A stretch of 64,000 nt of DNA from an uncultured Pseudomonadales bacterium (GCA_958295875.1 OY282379.1:1612001-1676000); one strand, 5' to 3'; counted from the first letter of the stretch, positions 35,140-45,172 are shown. Translations and numbers: made by a program. Notes: generated by a model from the sequence alone, not told the origin.

Positions 35140-36222
35140 ATGATGCGCGCGCACAACTTCTCCGCGGGCCCTGGTGCCCTGCCGCAAGCGGTGTTAGAGC
35201 GCGCCCAAGCGGAACTGCTGGACTATCAAGGGCGTGGCTTGTCCGTGATGGAGATGAGCCATCGCAGCAAGGAGTTCATCGACATCGCCGAGCGCGCCGA
35301 GGCGAACTTCCGCGCACTGCTTGGCATCGGCGATGGCTACCACGTGTTGTTCCTGCAAGGCGGCGCGACGCTGCAATTTGCGATGGCACCGCTCAATCTG
35401 GCCGGCCCGCAGGACGTGGCAGACTATGTGGACACTGGCGCTTGGGCCGCCAAGGCCATTGCCGAAGCGCAGCGTTTGGTGCGCGTGAATGTCGCGGCCT
35501 CGGCGGCGGAGCAGGGCTTCACCTGCGTGCCGGATGTGGCGTCTTGGCGCCTCACCCCGGAGGCCCGCTATGTTCACATCACCGGCAACGAGACCATAGG
35601 CGGCGTCGAATACCACGCTTGGCCAGACGTCGGCGACGTGCCCTTGGTGGCGGATCTATCGTCCACGCTGCTTTCGCGCCCGCTGGATGTGACGCAGTTC
35701 GGCGTCATCTACGCCGGCGCCCAGAAGAACATCGGCCCGGCGGGGGTCACCGTCGTTGTGGTGCGTGAAGACCTTGCCGGCCACGCCCGCCCAGAGACGC
35801 CCACCTTGTTGGATTACGGTGCGCTGGCGGCCTCTGGCTCCATGCTGAACACGCCGCCAACCTACGCTTGGTACCTTGCCGGCCTCGTGTTCGAGTGGCT
35901 GCAGGAGCAAGGGGGCTTGGCGGCGATGGCGGCGGTGAACGAACGCAAGGCGGCCAAGCTCTATGCCGCCGTCGATGCCAGCAACTTCTACTCTTGCCCC
36001 GTGGCGCCGGCGCATCGCTCGCGGATGAACGTGCCCTTCACGTTGGCAGACCCAGCCTTGGACGCCGCTTTCCTCGCCGAAGCGAGCGCGGCCGGGCTGC
36101 TCAACCTCAAGGGCCACCGCAGCGTTGGGGGCATGCGCGCGAGCCTTTACAATGCCGTGAGCGAGGCAGCGGTGGGAGCGCTCATCGAGTTCATGGCGGC
36201 GTTTGAAGCTGATCGTGCATGA
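35140..36222 (+). CDS. serC: phosphoserine aminotransferase SerC
   Basis: 360 residues. A PLP-dependent enzyme of serine synthesis (3-phosphohydroxypyruvate to phosphoserine), also used in pyridoxine synthesis. The N-terminus HNFSAGPGALPQAVL, LFLQGGATLQFAMAPLNL, the lysine-containing VIYAGAQKNIGPAGVTVVVV (Schiff-base Lys) and HRSVGGMRASLYNA are diagnostic. Tandem ATGs at 35140 and 35143. Its stop overlaps the pheA start by four bases. Confidence 0.96.
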   Translation: MMRAHNFSAGPGALPQAVLERAQAELLDYQGRGLSVMEMSHRSKEFIDIAERAEANFRALLGIGDGYHVLFLQGGATLQFAMAPLNLAGPQDVADYVDTGAWAAKAIAEAQRLVRVNVAASAAEQGFTCVPDVASWRLTPEARYVHITGNETIGGVEYHAWPDVGDVPLVADLSSTLLSRPLDVTQFGVIYAGAQKNIGPAGVTVVVVREDLAGHARPETPTLLDYGALAASGSMLNTPPTYAWYLAGLVFEWLQEQGGLAAMAAVNERKAAKLYAAVDASNFYSCPVAPAHRSRMNVPFTLADPALDAAFLAEASAAGLLNLKGHRSVGGMRASLYNAVSEAAVGALIEFMAAFEADRA

Positions 36223-37313
36223 AGGACCAGGCTGAGGGGCGCCTCGCTGCGGTGCGCGAGCGCATTGACGCCATCGACCGGGAGCTGGCAAGGCTGCTGA
36301 ACGAACGCGCCGGCTGCGCCCAGCAGGTGGCCGAGATCAAGTCTCTGGGCGAAGGCGACGAACAACCGATCTTCTACCGCCCCGAGCGCGAGGCGAAAAT
36401 ACTCAAGCGCGTTCAGGAAGAGAACACCGGCCCGCTCTCGAATGAAGACATCGCGCGCCTCTTCCGCGAGATCGTTTCCTGCTGCCTCTCCCTTGAGCAG
36501 CCGCTCACCATTGCTTGCTTGGGCCCCGCCGGCACCTACACCGAGGCGGCAGCCATCAAGCAGTTTGGGCACTTCGCCACCGCCCGCGCCTTGGCGTCCA
36601 TCGACGACGTGTTTCGCGAGGTGGAATCCGGCGCCGCGCACTACGGCGTCGTGCCGGTGGAAAACAGCACCGAGGGCATGGTCAACCACACCTTGGATTG
36701 CTTCATGTCATCGAAGCTCTCCATTTGCGGCGAGGTGGAACTGCCGATTCACCACGCCTTCATGTCGCTCGCCAAGAGCGACGCCATCACCGCCATCTAT
36801 TCGCACGAGCAATCGTTGGCGCAGTGCCGCGGTTGGCTGGACCGGCACTATCCCGACACGCCGCGCCTGCCCGTCGCCAGCAACGCCGAAGCGGCGCGGC
36901 TGGCGCGGGAGACGGACGGCGCCGGGGCCATCGCCGGCGCGATGGCGGCGGAACGCTACGGCCTGCGCATCTTGGCCACCAACGTGGAAGACGAGCCGAA
37001 CAACAAGACGCGCTTTCTCGTCATCGGCGCTCAGGAGGTGGGGCCGAGCGGCGCGGACAAAACCTCCATTCTGGTCTCCACCAGGAATGAACCGGGCGCG
37101 CTGTACGGCGTGCTCGCGCCGTTCCACCGCCACGGCATCGATCTCAGCCGCATCGAAACGCGGCCATCGCGCTCCGGCAACTGGAACTATGTGTTCTTCA
37201 TTGATTTTGACGGCCACGAAACCGCCCCGGCGGTGCAGGCGGCGTTGTCTGAAGTGCAGGCCGTGGCCACGGATGTGCGTTCGCTGGGGTCTTACCCGAA
37301 GGCGGTGATCTGA
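36219..37313 (+). CDS. pheA: chorismate mutase/prephenate dehydratase PheA
   Basis: 364-residue P-protein. Chorismate mutase occupies residues about 5-90 (RERIDAIDRELARLLNERAG). Prephenate dehydratase follows (LGPAGTYTEAAAIKQFG, VPVENSTEGMVNHTLDCF, TRFLVIG). The C-terminal ACT domain (EPGALYGVLAPFHRHGIDLS, RIETRPSR) mediates phenylalanine feedback. It overlaps serC by four bases and hisC by one. Confidence 0.96.
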   Translation: MKDQAEGRLAAVRERIDAIDRELARLLNERAGCAQQVAEIKSLGEGDEQPIFYRPEREAKILKRVQEENTGPLSNEDIARLFREIVSCCLSLEQPLTIACLGPAGTYTEAAAIKQFGHFATARALASIDDVFREVESGAAHYGVVPVENSTEGMVNHTLDCFMSSKLSICGEVELPIHHAFMSLAKSDAITAIYSHEQSLAQCRGWLDRHYPDTPRLPVASNAEAARLARETDGAGAIAGAMAAERYGLRILATNVEDEPNNKTRFLVIGAQEVGPSGADKTSILVSTRNEPGALYGVLAPFHRHGIDLSRIETRPSRSGNWNYVFFIDFDGHETAPAVQAALSEVQAVATDVRSLGSYPKAVI

Positions 37314-38407
37314 TGGCGGGCGCCGCCGCCAACGTCAACGAACGCATCGCGGGGCTCATGCCCTACCAGCCAGGCAAGCCAGCGGAGGAGCTGGCACGGG
37401 AATCTGGCATCAAGGACATCGTGAAGCTCGCCAGCAACGAGAACCCGCGCGGCCCTGGGCCAGGGGTGCGCAGCGCCATCGAACGCGCAGCCGGCGAACT
37501 GTCGCGCTATCCGGATGGCAGCGGCTATCGGCTGAAGCGCGCGTTGGCGAGGCAGTTGGGGGTGGACGAGGAGCGCATCACCCTCGGCAATGGCTCCAAC
37601 GATGTGCTGGAACTGGCTGCGCGGGTAGCGCTGTCGCCGGGGGCAGAGGGCATTGTGGATGAACACTGCTTCGTCGTGTATCCGCTTGCCATCGTCGGCG
37701 CCCACGGCAAGTTGGTGGTGGCCCCGTCGAAGGATTGGGGGCACGATTTGGACGCGATGCTGGAGCGCGTCACGGCGGCGACGCGCATCGTCTTCATCGC
37801 CAATCCCAACAATCCCACCGGCACTTGGACGTCGCGCACCGACCTTGAACGGTTCTTGAGTGCGCTGCCGGCGCGGGTTTGGGTGGTGCTGGACGAGGCG
37901 TATCGTGAATATGTGTCGGCGCCTGGCTACCCGGACGGCATCCAGCTTCAAGCCAAGCATCCAAATCTCATTGCCACGCGCACCTTCTCGAAGATTCATG
38001 GCTTGGCTGGCCTGCGCATCGGCTACAGCGTGTCGAGCGCAGAGTTTGCAGACTTGATGAATCGCATCCGCCAGCCCTTCAACACGTCGAGCCTCGCCTT
38101 GGCGGCGGCGGAAGCGGCCTTGCAGGATGCGGAGTTCGTGGCGAGCAGCAAGGCGATGAACGATGCCGGCATGGCGCAACTCGAAGCTGGCCTCGAACGC
38201 TTGGGCGTGCCGCACATTCCATCCATCGGCAACTTCGTCACCATGCGCTGCGGGCGTGGGGCGGCATCGATTTACGAAGCGTTGCTTGCGCGGGGCGTCA
38301 TCGTGCGCCCGGTGGCGAACTACGGCATGGCGGAGCATCTGCGCGTTTCCATTGGCTTGCCGGCCGAAAACGAGCGCTTCCTCAGCGCCTTGGGCGCTGT
38401 GCTGTGA
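37313..38407 (+). CDS. hisC: histidinol-phosphate aminotransferase HisC
   Basis: 364-residue fold-type I PLP aminotransferase. Visible are KLASNENPRGPGP, the GNGSNDVLEL loop, NPNNPTGTW, VVLDEAYREYV and the PLP-lysine motif TFSKIHGLAGLRIGY. In this aromatic cluster such HisC paralogues often also transaminate prephenate-pathway acids. The start ATG shares a base with the pheA stop. Confidence 0.94.
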   Translation: MAGAAANVNERIAGLMPYQPGKPAEELARESGIKDIVKLASNENPRGPGPGVRSAIERAAGELSRYPDGSGYRLKRALARQLGVDEERITLGNGSNDVLELAARVALSPGAEGIVDEHCFVVYPLAIVGAHGKLVVAPSKDWGHDLDAMLERVTAATRIVFIANPNNPTGTWTSRTDLERFLSALPARVWVVLDEAYREYVSAPGYPDGIQLQAKHPNLIATRTFSKIHGLAGLRIGYSVSSAEFADLMNRIRQPFNTSSLALAAAEAALQDAEFVASSKAMNDAGMAQLEAGLERLGVPHIPSIGNFVTMRCGRGAASIYEALLARGVIVRPVANYGMAEHLRVSIGLPAENERFLSALGAVL

Positions 38408-39216
38408 ACGCCCTGTTGTTGGTGGGCACTGGCCTCATCGGCGGTTCATTCGCGCTTGCGGCGCGCGCCGCCGGCCTCTTTGAGCGCGTGGACGGCATGG
38501 ATGCGAACCCTGCCGCCCTGGCCGCCGCCCGCGCCCGCGGCATTGTGGATGCGCCCGGCGCCGCGATTGAGCCGACGGCGGTGTGCATCGCCACGCCGGT
38601 GGGCAGCATCGCCGAGCAGGTGGCGCTGGCGGCGGAACGGCATCCGCAGGCCGTGATCTTCGATGTTGGCAGCGTCAAGGCGCCGGCCATTCGCGCGTTG
38701 CGCGCCCAAGGCGGGCTGCCGCCGGCCTTCGTGCCCTGCCATCCGGTGGCGGGTTCGGAACGCCACGGCGCCGACGCCGCGCGGGCGGACTTGTTCGAGG
38801 GATGTTCCGTAGTGGTGACGCCGGTGGCCGAGACGAACGCCGCGGTGATTGCGCAGGTGAGCGGCTGGTGGCGCGACATCGGCGCAACGGTGACGCGGCA
38901 AACGCCCGAAACCCATGATTGCCTGTTGGCGGCCACCAGCCATTTGCCCCACCTCATCGCCTTCGCGCTCATGGAGATGTTGGGCGATGTGGATGACGCG
39001 ACGTTGCGGCGCGCGGTGGGCGGCGGCTTTCGAGACTTCACCCGCATCGCCGCCGCGGACGCCGCCGTGTGGGGCGACATCCTGCACGAGAACCGCGACC
39101 AGGTGCTGCGCTGGGTGGAGGCGTTGGCGCCGCGGCTCGTGGTTGAGGAAGACAAAGCGGCGCTGGCGCAGCGCATCGCCGCCGCGCGCGCCAAGCGGGT
39201 ACGCCTCGATGCCTGA
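38404..39216 (+). CDS. tyrA: prephenate dehydrogenase TyrA
   Basis: 270 residues, NAD-dependent. The Rossmann motif VGTGLIGGSFALAAR is at the N-terminus. CHPVAGSERHGADAARADLF contains the substrate-binding histidine and arginine region, and ATSHLPHLIAFALM follows. The start is GTG 38404, overlapping hisC by four bases. No aroA follows: cmk begins 8 bp before the tyrA stop, whereas aroA sits between them in many gammaproteobacteria. Confidence 0.94.
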   Translation: MNALLLVGTGLIGGSFALAARAAGLFERVDGMDANPAALAAARARGIVDAPGAAIEPTAVCIATPVGSIAEQVALAAERHPQAVIFDVGSVKAPAIRALRAQGGLPPAFVPCHPVAGSERHGADAARADLFEGCSVVVTPVAETNAAVIAQVSGWWRDIGATVTRQTPETHDCLLAATSHLPHLIAFALMEMLGDVDDATLRRAVGGGFRDFTRIAAADAAVWGDILHENRDQVLRWVEALAPRLVVEEDKAALAQRIAAARAKRVRLDA

Positions 39217-39991
39217 CGCGACGGCGCCGGCGGCGCCCGTCATCGCCATTGACGGCCCGGGTGGTTCGGGCAAGGGCACGGTCTCTGGGCGCGTGGCGAG
39301 CGCGTTGGGCTGGCATCTGTTGGACAGCGGCGCCCTGTACCGCATTGTCGCTTGGGCGGGCTTGGAACGAGGCGTGAACTTGGCAGACGGCGCCCGGCTC
39401 GCCGAGCTTGCCGGCACGCTGAGCATCGCTCAAAGCGGCGACGCGATTGTTGTGGATGGACAAGACGTCACGCAGGCAATCCGCGCAGAGCGCATCAGCG
39501 CCGGCTCTTCAGAAGTGGCTCGGCAGCCGCCTGTGCGCGTGGCGCTGCGTGCGATGCAACTCAGCATGCGCCGCCCGCCGGGGTTGGTGGCAGACGGCCG
39601 CGACATGGCGACCGTGGTGTTCCCCGATGCCGCCCTCAAAGTGTTTCTGGACGCGAGCGCCCAGGAACGCGCTCGTCGCCGTTACCGGCAGTTGCTGGAT
39701 CAAGAGCCGGGTGTTAAGGTGAACGGCCCTTTGCGGGATGCGGCATCCAGCTCATGTGGCGGCGCGGCTCGCGCGGGGGAGGGTGAGCATGGCGCCGCCG
39801 GGAGCAACAGCTACGCCGCGCTTTTGGAGAGCATTCGTGCCCGCGATGAGCGCGACCGAACGAGGGCCGTTTCCCCGTTGCGGCCGGCCGCAGACGCGGT
39901 GACGATCGACACGACCCACATGTCCATTGACGCCGTCGTCGGGGAGGTGCTTCGCTATGCGGAGCAGCGGGGGCTCGAAGCGGCCCGCTAG
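39209..39991 (+). CDS. cmk: cytidylate kinase with internal insertion
   Basis: 260 residues, longer than the usual ~225. The P-loop is IDGPGGSGKGT; VADGRDMATVVFPDA and ARDERDRTRAVSPLRPAADA are conserved. Between KVN (about residue 172) and YAALLESI lies an extra ~27 residues (GPLRDAASSSCGGAARAGEG and on), corresponding to about 39725-39805. It falls in the region between the core helix and the DRDR segment, near the lid, so activity is likely but should not be assumed. It phosphorylates CMP and dCMP. Confidence 0.92.
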   Translation: MPDATAPAAPVIAIDGPGGSGKGTVSGRVASALGWHLLDSGALYRIVAWAGLERGVNLADGARLAELAGTLSIAQSGDAIVVDGQDVTQAIRAERISAGSSEVARQPPVRVALRAMQLSMRRPPGLVADGRDMATVVFPDAALKVFLDASAQERARRRYRQLLDQEPGVKVNGPLRDAASSSCGGAARAGEGEHGAAGSNSYAALLESIRARDERDRTRAVSPLRPAADAVTIDTTHMSIDAVVGEVLRYAEQRGLEAAR

Positions 39992-40073
39992 GGGCAATGG
40001 CAAGGCTTGGCACGGCCGGCTCAACGAGACGACCTAACCGAGCGACGTAACGAAGAGGCAACAACGCAGCAGC

Positions 40074-41780
40074 ATGGCTGAAAGTTTCACCGAACTGTTT
40101 GAGCAGAGCCTGAGCGCCATCGAGATGGTGCCTGGATCCATTGTCACGGCGACAGTGGAGGACATCGACAACGAAGTGGTCATCGTCGATGCGGGCTTGA
40201 AGTCCGAGGGGGTCATCCCGCGGTCGCAATTCCTGGACGATAAGGGCGAGTTCACCCTGAGGGTGGGCGACCAAGTCAAAGTCGCCATGGAAGTGGTGGA
40301 CGATGGCTCCGGCGCCACGCGCCTGTCCCGCGAGAAGGCTCGTCGCGCGGAGTGCTGGCAGATGCTGGAGGATGCCTTCAGCAACGGCAAGGCAGTGCAG
40401 GGCATGATGAATGGCCGCGTCAAGGGCGGCTTCACGGTGGACATCAACGACATCCGGGCGTTTCTGCCGGGTTCCCTCGTGGACATGCGCCCGCTGCGTG
40501 AAACGGCGCATCTCGAAGGCCGCCCACTGGACTTCAAGGTCATCAAGCTCGATCAGAAGCGCAACAACGTTGTCGTGTCGCGGCGGGCGGTGCTCGAAGA
40601 AGAGAACAGCGCCGAGCGCGAGGAACTGTTGGCCTCGCTGCGCGAGGGACAAGAGATCAAGGGTGTCGTCAAGAACCTCACGGATTACGGCGCCTTTGTG
40701 GACTTGGGCGGCGTCGATGGCCTGCTGCACATCACCGACATGGCTTGGCGGCGCGTGCGCCATCCGAGCGAGGTGGTGAACGTCGGCGACGAAGTGATGG
40801 TGAAGATCCTCAAGTTCGATCGCGAGAAGAGCCGGGTGTCGCTGGGCATCAAGCAACTGGGCGACGATCCTTGGGTGGACATCACGCGCCGCTACCCGGA
40901 GCACGCGCGCGTGCCGGCGGTGGTGACCAATCTCACAGACTACGGCTGCTTCGCTGAAATCGAGGAAGGCGTTGAGGGGTTGGTGCATGTCTCGGAGATG
41001 GACTGGACCAACAAGAACGTCCATCCCTCGAAAGTGGTCGCGGTGGGCGACAACATCGAGGTGATGGTGCTCGACATCGACGAGGAGCGCCGCCGCATTT
41101 CGCTTGGCATCAAGCAGTGCCGGCCAAATCCTTGGAACGAGTTCGCGGTCAACTTCACCAAGGGTCAGCGCGTCGCTGGGCGCATCAAGTCCATCACAGA
41201 CTTTGGCATCTTCATTGGCCTTGACGGCGGCATCGACGGGCTGGTGCATCTCTCGGACATCTCTTGGACGGAACAGGGCGAGACGGCGGTGCGCCGCTAC
41301 AGCAAGGGTGAAGAGGTTGAAACGGTCATCTTGGCGGTGGATGCCGAGCGCGAACGCATTTCGCTCGGCATCAAGCAGCTAGATCAAGACGCCTTCACGG
41401 ACTACATCAACGCCAATGACCGCGGCAGCGTGGTGAAGGGCGAGGTCGTGGCGGTGGAGCCGAAGGAAGGCGTGGTGCGGTTGGCCGCGGAGGTGGACGG
41501 GGTGATTAAGGCCGCCGAGATCAGCATGGATCGGGTGGAGGATGTGCGCAACGCGCTGAAGGTTGGCGACGAGGTGGAGGCGAAGATCGTCAGCGTGGAT
41601 CGCAAGAACCGCGTCATCGGCCTCTCCATCAAGGCGAAGCTGCAGGATGATGAGCGCTCCAATCTGCGCGACCACCAAACGCGGGAGCCGGAGTACCAGC
41701 GCGGCCCAACCACCTTGGGAGACCTCATCAAGCGGCAGATGGACAAAAGCGGAGACCGGCTGCGTGACGCGGATGCGTGA
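40074..41780 (+). CDS. rpsA: 30S ribosomal protein S1
   Basis: 568 residues with six S1 RNA-binding OB repeats. Repeats 3-6 are obvious from the recurring patterns such as [20 protein letters not shown] and [20 protein letters not shown]. It brings mRNA to the ribosome. The start follows GAAGAGGCAAC-type purine-rich leader sequence. The order cmk-rpsA-ihfB-lapA is conserved in gammaproteobacteria. Confidence 0.97.
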   Translation: MAESFTELFEQSLSAIEMVPGSIVTATVEDIDNEVVIVDAGLKSEGVIPRSQFLDDKGEFTLRVGDQVKVAMEVVDDGSGATRLSREKARRAECWQMLEDAFSNGKAVQGMMNGRVKGGFTVDINDIRAFLPGSLVDMRPLRETAHLEGRPLDFKVIKLDQKRNNVVVSRRAVLEEENSAEREELLASLREGQEIKGVVKNLTDYGAFVDLGGVDGLLHITDMAWRRVRHPSEVVNVGDEVMVKILKFDREKSRVSLGIKQLGDDPWVDITRRYPEHARVPAVVTNLTDYGCFAEIEEGVEGLVHVSEMDWTNKNVHPSKVVAVGDNIEVMVLDIDEERRRISLGIKQCRPNPWNEFAVNFTKGQRVAGRIKSITDFGIFIGLDGGIDGLVHLSDISWTEQGETAVRRYSKGEEVETVILAVDAERERISLGIKQLDQDAFTDYINANDRGSVVKGEVVAVEPKEGVVRLAAEVDGVIKAAEISMDRVEDVRNALKVGDEVEAKIVSVDRKNRVIGLSIKAKLQDDERSNLRDHQTREPEYQRGPTTLGDLIKRQMDKSGDRLRDADA

Positions 41781-41810
41781 GCCTCTGCCTGGTTCTGCGA
41801 AGCTGGCGGC

Positions 41811-42143
41811 GTGACCCGTTCTGAACTCATCGAGCACATCGCAGAGTCGCGCAAGCTCTCTCAGCAAGACGTGGAGCTATCGGTGAAAACGCTCTTGGAG
41901 CAAATGTCCGGCGCCCTCGCCCAAGGTGGCCGCATTGAAGTGCGTGGCTTTGGCAGCTTTTCCTTGAACTATCGGCCGCCGCGCATCGGACGCAACCCCC
42001 GCACCGGTGATCTGCTTGGCTTGGGCGGCAAGTACACGTTGCGCTTCAAGCCGGGCAAGGCGCTGCGCGAGCGGGTGAACGCCGGGATGCAACAGGCGGA
42101 CACGGCTGCCGGACATGACGGCGGCGTGGCCGACAACGCCTGA
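41811..42143 (+). CDS. ihfB: integration host factor subunit beta
   Basis: 110-residue DNA-bending protein. [20 protein letters not shown], the [11 protein letters not shown] beta arm and [14 protein letters not shown] with the intercalating proline region are present. The start is GTG 41811. The C-terminus extends past the usual ~95 residues by a short tail ([17 protein letters not shown]). The partner is IhfA, not in this window. Confidence 0.95.
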   Translation: MTRSELIEHIAESRKLSQQDVELSVKTLLEQMSGALAQGGRIEVRGFGSFSLNYRPPRIGRNPRTGDLLGLGGKYTLRFKPGKALRERVNAGMQQADTAAGHDGGVADNA

Positions 42144-42183
42144 GGTCGAAAGGAACGGCGGCCACCGATATGGCCGCATCCGC

Positions 42184-42513
42184 ATGAAGTGGCTGAAGCG
42201 TTTGTTGTGGCTCTCGGCAGGCGTCGCGCTGGCTGGGTTCTCGGCGCTGCTGCTCATCGATAACGCCACCCCTGTGCGCTTGCGCCTGTTGGCTTGGGAG
42301 ACGCCGGCAGCGCCGGTGTTCGTGTGGCTCTTGGCCGCCTTCGGCGCCGGTGCGCTGGTGAGCTTCTGCTTGGGCGCCGTGAGCCGCCTGCGCGGCCGCG
42401 CCGCGCACCGCCGGCTGCAGCGCACGCTGGATGCAAGCCAAGGCGCCGCGGAACCCGCTGCCGCACAGCGACATTCGACGCCAGCGCCGCTAGCCGCGCC
42501 CAAGGCGCCTTGA
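42184..42513 (+). CDS. lapA: LapA-domain inner-membrane protein
   Basis: 109 residues with two hydrophobic helices (WLSAGVALAGFSALLLI and FVWLLAAFGAGALVSFCLG) and a basic cytoplasmic tail, the LapA/DUF1049 layout. LapA works with LapB in regulating lipopolysaccharide synthesis; lapB is not next to it here. The start ATG 42184 was chosen because upstream codons overlap ihfB and lack similarity. Confidence 0.85.
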   Translation: MKWLKRLLWLSAGVALAGFSALLLIDNATPVRLRLLAWETPAAPVFVWLLAAFGAGALVSFCLGAVSRLRGRAAHRRLQRTLDASQGAAEPAAAQRHSTPAPLAAPKAP

Positions 42514-42574
42514 CGCCGCGAGCGCCATCCAACAAAGTAGCGACATCGCCAAGCCCGCCAAGACAGGAGACATC

Positions 42575-43015
42575 ATGCGAGCACTACCGTTTCATCCGTT
42601 GCGTCGTGCGCTGGTTGTGGCGCTCGCGCTGCTGGCTTGGCCCATGGCCGCGCAAGATGAAGATGCGGCCGATTACCGCGCCGAAACGATGAAGGCCATC
42701 GGCGGCCACACCGCCGGCTTCTTCGCCATCCTGCAGGGGAAGGTGCCGCACGCCGCCCATCTTGGGGTGCATGCGAACGCCTTGGCGGAACTGGCGAAGA
42801 TCGCGCCGACGTTGTTCCCCGAAGGCTCTGGCGACGACAGCGACGCGCTGCCGGCGATTTGGGAGAACCCGGAGGACTTCACCGAAAAGCTGGTCGCCTT
42901 CGAGGTGGCCGCGGTGAACTTGGCTGCCGCCATGGGTGGAGATCAAGTTGGCCCCGCCGCCCAACAATTGGGCCAAGCCTGCAAGGGTTGCCACGACGAC
43001 TATCGGGCCCAGTAG
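42575..43015 (+). CDS. cytochrome c' (periplasmic)
   Basis: 146 residues with signal peptide (LALLAWPMAAQ). A four-helix c'-type cytochrome with a C-terminal haem motif CKGCHDDYR (CxxCH). The N-terminal YRAETMKAIGGHTAG fits the family. It may bind NO or carry electrons. The convergent cytochrome b gene 52 bp away is a frequent partner. Confidence 0.9.
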   Translation: MRALPFHPLRRALVVALALLAWPMAAQDEDAADYRAETMKAIGGHTAGFFAILQGKVPHAAHLGVHANALAELAKIAPTLFPEGSGDDSDALPAIWENPEDFTEKLVAFEVAAVNLAAAMGGDQVGPAAQQLGQACKGCHDDYRAQ

Positions 43016-43067
43016 CCCGTCTTAGGCATCGAGAGCAGAGCGGGGCGTCTGCTACGTCTGCTCGGCG

Positions 43068-43763
43068 CTAAACCAAGCGTGACGCGATGTAGAAAAGCAC
43101 TGCCGTCAAGGCCAGCGTGGCGGCACCGCGCCATAGATGTTGTGGCGTGGCGGGGGCGTTGATGGCCTTGCGGCCGGTAATCATGGCGAGCGGCGTGGCG
43201 TCCTTGAACGCCGCGTAGGTGACGTGGGCCGCCAGATGCGTGCCGACGAGCGCGAGCACCACCCAAAACGCGCGATGGTGAATCCAGTTCATCGTGCCGG
43301 CTAGCTCGTCTTCGACATGGCGGCGCAGCGGCCCTTCGATGAAGATGTCGTCCGTGGCGAAGAGCCCAGTCAGGGCTTGGGCGGCCACTGCGAAGAACAG
43401 CAGCACGACCAGCGCGATGCCGGGTGCGGTGTGCGGGTCTTCCGGGCGGCCTTCGCCGAGCGGTGGCGGACGGCGGCGGCGGGCGGCCTCGGCGAGCCAT
43501 CCGATCAGCCGCCGAGGCGTCGTGGCATAGCGGGCAAACTTCGCGTAACGCCCTCCCCATGCGCCCCAGCCAAGGCGGAAGGCAAGCAGCGCGATGACGG
43601 TGAAGCCGCTGCGCTGATGCCACTCCATGAGGCTGAAGTCTCCAGCGAGGCCGGTGTACAGCGAGAACGCCACGCACGCCGCAAAGGCCCAATGCCACAG
43701 GCGCAGCGGCAGATCCCAAACGCGGGTGCGGGGAACCTGGCGCTTTGCCGGGGTGCCGCTCAA
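43068..43763 (-). CDS. cytochrome b561/Ni-Fe hydrogenase-type cytochrome b
   Basis: 231 residues with four to five membrane helices. It starts RVWDLPLRLWHWAFAACVA, the typical haem-ligating first helix, with later histidines in LMEWHQRSGF and NWIHHRAFWVVLALVGTH. It transfers electrons between the quinone pool and c-type partners, probably the adjacent cytochrome c'. Confidence 0.88.
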   Translation of the reverse strand: MSGTPAKRQVPRTRVWDLPLRLWHWAFAACVAFSLYTGLAGDFSLMEWHQRSGFTVIALLAFRLGWGAWGGRYAKFARYATTPRRLIGWLAEAARRRRPPPLGEGRPEDPHTAPGIALVVLLFFAVAAQALTGLFATDDIFIEGPLRRHVEDELAGTMNWIHHRAFWVVLALVGTHLAAHVTYAAFKDATPLAMITGRKAINAPATPQHLWRGAATLALTAVLFYIASRLV

Positions 43764-43834
43764 GCTGCCGTCAACGCACTCAAGGCACGAACGCGGCGTG
43801 GCCTAAGGTGCGTTGCCACCGGACCACCCAAGCG

Positions 43835-45172
43835 TCATGGCGCTACGCCCCGATAGCCGTCGTTCACGAGGAAGTGGACCCAAATGCTGGCCGCGTAGCC
43901 CACCGCAATGATGGGTGTCCACTTCAGGTGCCCGAAAAATGTGTACATGCCGCGCGCTTGCCCCATCAACGCCACCCCGGCCGCGGAGCCGATGGAGAGC
44001 ATGCTGCCGCCGACGCCGGCCGTCAGCGTCACCAACAGCCACTGCTCGGTATCCATATCGGGGTACATCTGCAGCACGGCGACCATCACCGGGATGTTGT
44101 CCACGATGGCGGAAAGGATGCCCACCATGATGTTGGCGAAGGTGGGCCCCATGTCCACGTACATGGTTTGCGACACCAAGTCCAAGTAGCCGATGAAGCC
44201 GAGGCCACCGACGCACATGATGACGCCGAAGAAGAACAGCAGGGTGTCCCACTCGGCCCGCGCAACGCTCTGGAAGCTGTCCAACGGCGCCGCGTCTGCC
44301 TCGCGCTGAGCGCTCGCGGTGCTCATGTGAAGCCGCGCCGCGAGCGAGCGGTTCAGGAAGTAGATGTAGATCTTGAGGTACGCGAGCCCGGTCATCATGC
44401 CGAGGAATGGCGGCAAGTGGAGGAAGTTGTGGAAGGACACGGCCGTGGCGACGGTGCAGCCGAACAGCAGCATGATGACCTTCGCGCCGCGCCGCATGAA
44501 CGTCACTTCCGTGGTGGCGTTCGGCGCTTCCTTGCCCACGAACAGGGACATCACCACTGCGGGGACGATGTAGTTGACGACCGACGGCACGAACAACGCG
44601 AAGAACGTGAAGAAATCCAACACGCCGCGTTGCCACACCATCAGCGTGGTGATGTCGCCAAACGGGCTGAAGGCGCCGCCGGCGTTCGCCGCCACCACGA
44701 TGTTCACGCAGCCCAAGCTGATGAAGCGGGGGTTGCCCTTGCCGACGGCGAGCACGACGGCGCACATCACCAGCGCCGTCGTCAGGTTGTCGATGATGGG
44801 CGACAGGAAGAAGCTCACCACGCCAGTGATCCAGAATAGCTGGCGCAGCGTGAACCCGCGGTCGACTAGCCACGCGCGCAGGGTGTCGAAGATGCGCCGC
44901 TCGGTCATGGCGTTCACGTAAGTCATCGCGCATAGCAGGAACAGGAACAGCTCGCCGAACTCGATGAGGAAGTGGCGGATCGCTTCCTCTGGGCCGCTGC
45001 GGTCCGCTTGGGAGGTGTAGAGGACCGCGATGATGCTCCAGATGACGCCGGCGCCCAGCATGACGGGGATGGATTTGCGCAGGTGCGTGAACTCCTCCGC
45101 GATCACGAAGGAGTAAGAGACCACGAAGATGCCGATCGCCAAGAAGCCGGCCCAGTGCGCCGTAAAGTCCAT
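43835..45172 (-). CDS. nhaD: Na+/H+ antiporter, NhaD family
   Basis: 445-residue polytopic membrane protein with 12-13 hydrophobic segments. NhaD/ArsB-type features are FFLSPIIDNLTTALVMCAVV, AANAGGAFSPFGDITTLMVW and SAIVDNIPVMVAVL, which contain the buried acidic and threonine residues of the ion path. It exports sodium (or lithium), useful in saline habitats. The ATG at 45172 was chosen for the first helix; upstream codons have no similarity. Confidence 0.92.
   Translation of the reverse strand: MDFTAHWAGFLAIGIFVVSYSFVIAEEFTHLRKSIPVMLGAGVIWSIIAVLYTSQADRSGPEEAIRHFLIEFGELFLFLLCAMTYVNAMTERRIFDTLRAWLVDRGFTLRQLFWITGVVSFFLSPIIDNLTTALVMCAVVLAVGKGNPRFISLGCVNIVVAANAGGAFSPFGDITTLMVWQRGVLDFFTFFALFVPSVVNYIVPAVVMSLFVGKEAPNATTEVTFMRRGAKVIMLLFGCTVATAVSFHNFLHLPPFLGMMTGLAYLKIYIYFLNRSLAARLHMSTASAQREADAAPLDSFQSVARAEWDTLLFFFGVIMCVGGLGFIGYLDLVSQTMYVDMGPTFANIMVGILSAIVDNIPVMVAVLQMYPDMDTEQWLLVTLTAGVGGSMLSIGSAAGVALMGQARGMYTFFGHLKWTPIIAVGYAASIWVHFLVNDGYRGVAP

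Noticed and set aside
39714..41249. 511-codon antisense open frame over rpsA and cmk
   Set aside because: Shadow of GC-rich codon bias; the opposite strand encodes clear S1 repeats.
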